Below, one piece after another: positions 60,879-64,000 of a stretch of 64,000 nt of DNA. The position numbers and the translations under genes were made by a program. Positions within the stretch are counted from its first letter, which is position 1. Every line of letters starts with the position of its first letter. The DNA comes from an uncultured Spirochaetales bacterium (GTDB taxonomy: Bacteria; Spirochaetota; Spirochaetia; Sphaerochaetales; Sphaerochaetaceae). The DNA lies in NCBI GenBank assembly GCA_949300325.1, contig CASGDQ010000049.1, positions 1 through 64,000 of the forward strand. The letters run 5' to 3'. A model generated the notes under the pieces. The model saw nothing but the letters and a program-made list of their open reading frames with translations. It made no database searches and was not told the origin of the DNA.

Positions 60879-62594
60879 ATGAAGAACGTCCTGTTTTCAC
60901 ATTTGAGACCGTATGCGAAGGAGTGTGTCCTTGCACCGCTTTTTAAGCTTTTGGAAGTGGTTTTGGAGCTCCTTGTTCCGCTGGTGGTCGCAGCAATAGT
61001 CGATGTCGGAATTGCCGGCTCGAACCTTCCTTATATCATCAAAATGGTTGTTTTGATGTTCTTGCTCGGCCTTGCCGGCCTTGCTGTGAGCATAACAGCC
61101 CAGTATTTTTCCGCCAAGGCCGCAACCTGTTTTGCACATGATGTCAAACGGGATCTATTTAAAAAGATACAGGCGCTGTCGGCAGGGGATGTTGACTCAA
61201 TAGGTCCGGCTACCTTGCTCGTAAGGATGACGAATGATATGAATTTCGTCCAAAGCGGATTGAATATGACGCTGCGCCTGCTTCTGAGGAGCCCGTTTGT
61301 AGTGCTTGGCGCTGCTGTGATGGCGTTCTTGGTCGATGTCCGCTGCGCGCTTGTCTTTGCTGTCGCCATACCGCTTTTAGCTCTGGCTGTATGGATTTTG
61401 ATGGCTCTTACCGTTCCTCGCTATAAGATGGTGCAGCGCAACATGGACAAGGTCCTTTCCAAAAGCAGGGAAAACCTTTATGGCTCCAGGGTAATAAGGG
61501 CTTTCTGCCTTGAAGAAGATGAGGATAAGGCGTTCCTTTCTGATAATTCCAGCCTGCTGAAATCCCAAATCGCCGCTTCCAGGATATCCAGCCTTACCAA
61601 TCCACTGACGAGCGTGATCATCAATTTTGCAATCATCATTCTTATATATTATGGCGCACTCAGGGTCGATTTGGGATATATCAGCCAGGGGGCCTTGATC
61701 GCTTTAGTGAATTATATGAGCCAGATACTTACGGAGCTCATCAAGCTTGCTAATCTTATTATCACTATAAGCAAGGCCATTGCCTCTGCAAGAAGGGTTG
61801 AGGCAGTATTCGAGACTCCTGAAAGCCAGAAGGATGGGGATGATGATGCTTTCCTGCAGCAGGGAGATGCAATCAGTTTTGATAATGTCTCCTTTAGGTA
61901 CTTTCCCAATGCAGGCCTTGCCTTGGACGGCATATCCTTTTCCATCGGCAGGGGAAAAACCTTGGGCATCATTGGGGGCACCGGCAGCGGCAAGAGCACC
62001 CTTGCTTGCCTTCTGATGAGGCTTTATGATCCTAGTGAAGGGAAAATAGAGATACATGGCAAAAATATCCTTTCGTATAAGATGTCCGCTCTGAGAAGCC
62101 ATGTGGCCATGGCATTGCAGAAGGCCAGATTGTTCTCCGGAACGATAGAAAGCAATCTCAGGTCGGCAAATCCTTGCTGCAGCGAGGACGAGATCAAGAA
62201 GGCCCTTGAAACCGCGCAGGCATGGGATTTCGTTCAGAAAAAAGGGCTTAGCTGCAAGGTCGAGAGCGGAGGAAAGAACTTTTCCGGCGGGCAGCGGCAA
62301 AGGCTGTCGGTAGCTCGTGCTGTTCTCAGAAATCCGGATATCCTTATTCTGGATGACAGCTCGTCTGCATTGGATTATGCCACAGAGGCCTCTTTGAGGA
62401 CCGCTCTTTCGAAACTCTCTTGTACGAAAGTCATCATAAGCCAGAGAGCTTCAAGCGTGATGGCCTCCGATCTTATCCTGGTCCTCGACCAAGGACGGCT
62501 TGTTGCTTCCGGCACCCATGACGAGCTTTTGAAAAGCTGTGAGATATACAGGCAGATCTACCATACCCAGTTCAAGGAGGCCTCGAATGTATAA
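60879..62594 (+). CDS. Heterodimeric ABC exporter, degenerate-NBD subunit (pair 3)
   Basis: 571 aa fusion. Walker A GGTGSGKST, signature NFSGGQRQRL, Asp for catalytic Glu (ILILDDSSSALD) and Gln for the H-loop His (IISQRASSV): the same degeneracy as pair 1, to which it looks closest. A TATAAT near 60855 precedes the ATG; no clear ribosome site. Overlaps the partner gene by 8 bases. Confidence 0.92.
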   Translation: MKNVLFSHLRPYAKECVLAPLFKLLEVVLELLVPLVVAAIVDVGIAGSNLPYIIKMVVLMFLLGLAGLAVSITAQYFSAKAATCFAHDVKRDLFKKIQALSAGDVDSIGPATLLVRMTNDMNFVQSGLNMTLRLLLRSPFVVLGAAVMAFLVDVRCALVFAVAIPLLALAVWILMALTVPRYKMVQRNMDKVLSKSRENLYGSRVIRAFCLEEDEDKAFLSDNSSLLKSQIAASRISSLTNPLTSVIINFAIIILIYYGALRVDLGYISQGALIALVNYMSQILTELIKLANLIITISKAIASARRVEAVFETPESQKDGDDDAFLQQGDAISFDNVSFRYFPNAGLALDGISFSIGRGKTLGIIGGTGSGKSTLACLLMRLYDPSEGKIEIHGKNILSYKMSALRSHVAMALQKARLFSGTIESNLRSANPCCSEDEIKKALETAQAWDFVQKKGLSCKVESGGKNFSGGQRQRLSVARAVLRNPDILILDDSSSALDYATEASLRTALSKLSCTKVIISQRASSVMASDLILVLDQGRLVASGTHDELLKSCEIYRQIYHTQFKEASNV

Positions 62595-64000
62595 GAATGC
62601 TTTGAAGAGATGTCTTGCCCTGGTTAGAAAGCATATGGTTCTTGTAGTCCTGACTGTCATATTCGCCTTGCTGTCGGTTGCCGCCTCCCTTTATATACCG
62701 TTGTTGATAGGCAGGGCGGTGGATCTTGTTGCAGGCATCGGACAGGTTGGATTCGATGAACTTTACAAAGTCCTGTTTATGATCCTTGTTTCCGCTCTTG
62801 TATTCTTTTTCTCACAGTATTTTGTGAGCCGCATAAGCAACGGGATTGCATATCGCATTGGAACGGAACTGAGGGAAAAAGCATTCTTGAAGATCAACCG
62901 TCTTCCTCTTTCGTACCTCGATACAAGAAAAGTTGGCGATATCGTATCCAGGATAGGAAATGATACCGATCAGTTCACAGATGGATTCCTGTTGGGCTTT
63001 GCTCAGATATTGACCGGCTTAGCCTCGATAATCGGAACGCTTTACTTCCTTTTGCGGGTGAATCTGATTCTCTCTTTGACTGTTCTCCTTCTTACTCCTT
63101 TCTCGCTTTTTGTAGCTTCCTTTATTGCAAAGAGGACGCACCGCATGTTCAGAAGCCAAGCGGAGAGGAGGGCAGAGCAGACGGAATATACGGACCAGTC
63201 GATAAACTCGGATAAGGAGATAAGGTGCATGTGCATGCAGGATGAGACGGAAAAGGATTTTGAGAGGATCAATTCCGAATGGGCATATTGCAGCATGAGG
63301 GCAACCTTTTATTCTTCCCTTACTAATCCGTGCACCAGATTTGTAAACAGCATGGTATATGCGGTGGTCGCGCTTGCCGGAGGAATACTTGCCTTGCGCG
63401 GGATGATCACTGTCGGAGCCCTCACCAGCAGCCTTGCATATGCCAAGGAATACTCGAAGCCTTTCAATGATATAACAGGAGTGGTCACCGAGCTCCAGAA
63501 CGCTCTTGTATGCCTGGATCGCGTGCTTGCTTTCATAGATGAGAAGGAGGAGGATGAGATTCCTTTTGATGGCAGGCTCCTTCATGGAGGGGTGTCGTTT
63601 GAGGATGTATGCTTTTCGTATAATCCAAACGAGCCTCTGATCGAGCATTTTTGCTTGGATGTGCCTGAAAAGAGCCATGTGGCGATAGTCGGTCCTACAG
63701 GCAGCGGAAAAACCACCATCATCAACCTTCTCATGAGGTTCTATGAGCCGGTATCGGGTGCTGTGAAGATCGGCAATGCAGACATTTCAAAGGTTTCCCG
63801 TAGAAGCCTGAGAGGCAATATCGGAATGGTTCTTCAAGATACCTGGATAAAGAATGCAAGTGTCAGGGAGAATATCACGATGGGACGTGAGAGTACCGAC
63901 GAACAGGTGGAGGAGGCTGCAAGGATGGCCCATGCCGATGGAATAATCAGACGGCTTGAGCATGGGTATGACACCATAATAAGCGATAGCGAATCATCCT
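62587..64000 (+). CDS. Heterodimeric ABC exporter, second subunit (pair 3; runs off the window)
   Basis: 471 codons visible, open at the right edge. Starts ATG 62587 (MYKNALKRCLALVRKHMVLV) inside the end of the partner gene. Exporter membrane domain, then NBD with Walker A GPTGSGKTT and Q-loop MVLQDTWIKN; signature, Walker B and H-loop lie beyond the edge. From pairs 1 and 2 it should be the catalytic subunit. Confidence 0.9.
   Translation, partial: MYKNALKRCLALVRKHMVLVVLTVIFALLSVAASLYIPLLIGRAVDLVAGIGQVGFDELYKVLFMILVSALVFFFSQYFVSRISNGIAYRIGTELREKAFLKINRLPLSYLDTRKVGDIVSRIGNDTDQFTDGFLLGFAQILTGLASIIGTLYFLLRVNLILSLTVLLLTPFSLFVASFIAKRTHRMFRSQAERRAEQTEYTDQSINSDKEIRCMCMQDETEKDFERINSEWAYCSMRATFYSSLTNPCTRFVNSMVYAVVALAGGILALRGMITVGALTSSLAYAKEYSKPFNDITGVVTELQNALVCLDRVLAFIDEKEEDEIPFDGRLLHGGVSFEDVCFSYNPNEPLIEHFCLDVPEKSHVAIVGPTGSGKTTIINLLMRFYEPVSGAVKIGNADISKVSRRSLRGNIGMVLQDTWIKNASVRENITMGRESTDEQVEEAARMAHADGIIRRLEHGYDTIISDSESS

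Noticed and set aside
1-64000. CRISPR arrays, insertion sequences, prophage or att sites
   Set aside because: No regularly spaced repeats, transposase, integrase or phage genes were seen; the tRNA-Pro is followed directly by its terminator with no repeated tRNA end.

Overview
The window looks like chromosome of an anaerobic, sugar-fermenting bacterium, most likely a spirochaete close to Sphaerochaeta/Treponema (inference). The pointers are three sugar-binding proteins whose mature ends begin with Gly/Ser/Asn-rich stretches (GGSSES, NGSKES, GGSDSK), a cluster of predicted outer-membrane barrel proteins, Cys-type sulfatases, a rubredoxin and dense carbohydrate operons. I see no phage, transposase, CRISPR array or rRNA. 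One tRNA (Pro, CGG) is present.

Layout. 1-8.8 kb: a FucI-like isomerase between two LacI regulators, diverging from an operon of a sugar ABC importer, an ADP-ribosylglycohydrolase-family hydrolase and a PfkB kinase. 8.8-15.1 kb: nucleotide-kinase-like protein, MATE exporter with a structured leader, lipocalin, BspA-type leucine-rich lipoprotein, NYN/LOTUS RNase-like protein. 15.1-19.9 kb: L-rhamnose catabolism (rhaBAD, AraC regulator, rhaM). 20.1-24.5 kb: a left-handed beta-helix protein and four coupled barrel-like exported proteins. 24.8-38.1 kb: tRNA-Pro, then a divergent locus with heparinase II/III lyase, membrane AraC sensor-regulator, LplB/YtcP/LplA-type importer, three sulfatases and a GH88 unsaturated glucuronyl hydrolase. 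Together these would import and dismantle sulfated uronic-acid polysaccharide fragments such as host glycosaminoglycans. 38.1-45.5 kb: a structured intergenic region, then an unusual operon of an MtaA-like methyltransferase, cysteine-desulfidase-family enzyme, sugar importer and a rhamnulokinase homologue whose catalytic Asp is changed. 45.5-48.4 kb: zur-znuABC zinc uptake. 48.4-51.1 kb: YaaA, a transaldolase homologue lacking its Schiff-base Lys, and ManA. 51.2-64 kb: three tandem pairs of heterodimeric ABC exporters with MarR and TetR regulators, a rubredoxin and an orphan gene; the last exporter runs off the edge.

Recurring themes: none of the three sugar importers has its own ATPase, so a shared one elsewhere is implied; each solute-binding gene is followed by a strong hairpin; each exporter pair has one NBD with Asp in place of the catalytic Glu and, where complete, one canonical NBD. 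The observations most worth a second look are the methyltransferase/desulfidase/pseudokinase operon, the short leader peptide plus terminator-like hairpin before the second exporter pair, the multi-hairpin leader of the MATE gene, and the small-RNA-like region at 38.15-38.26 kb.
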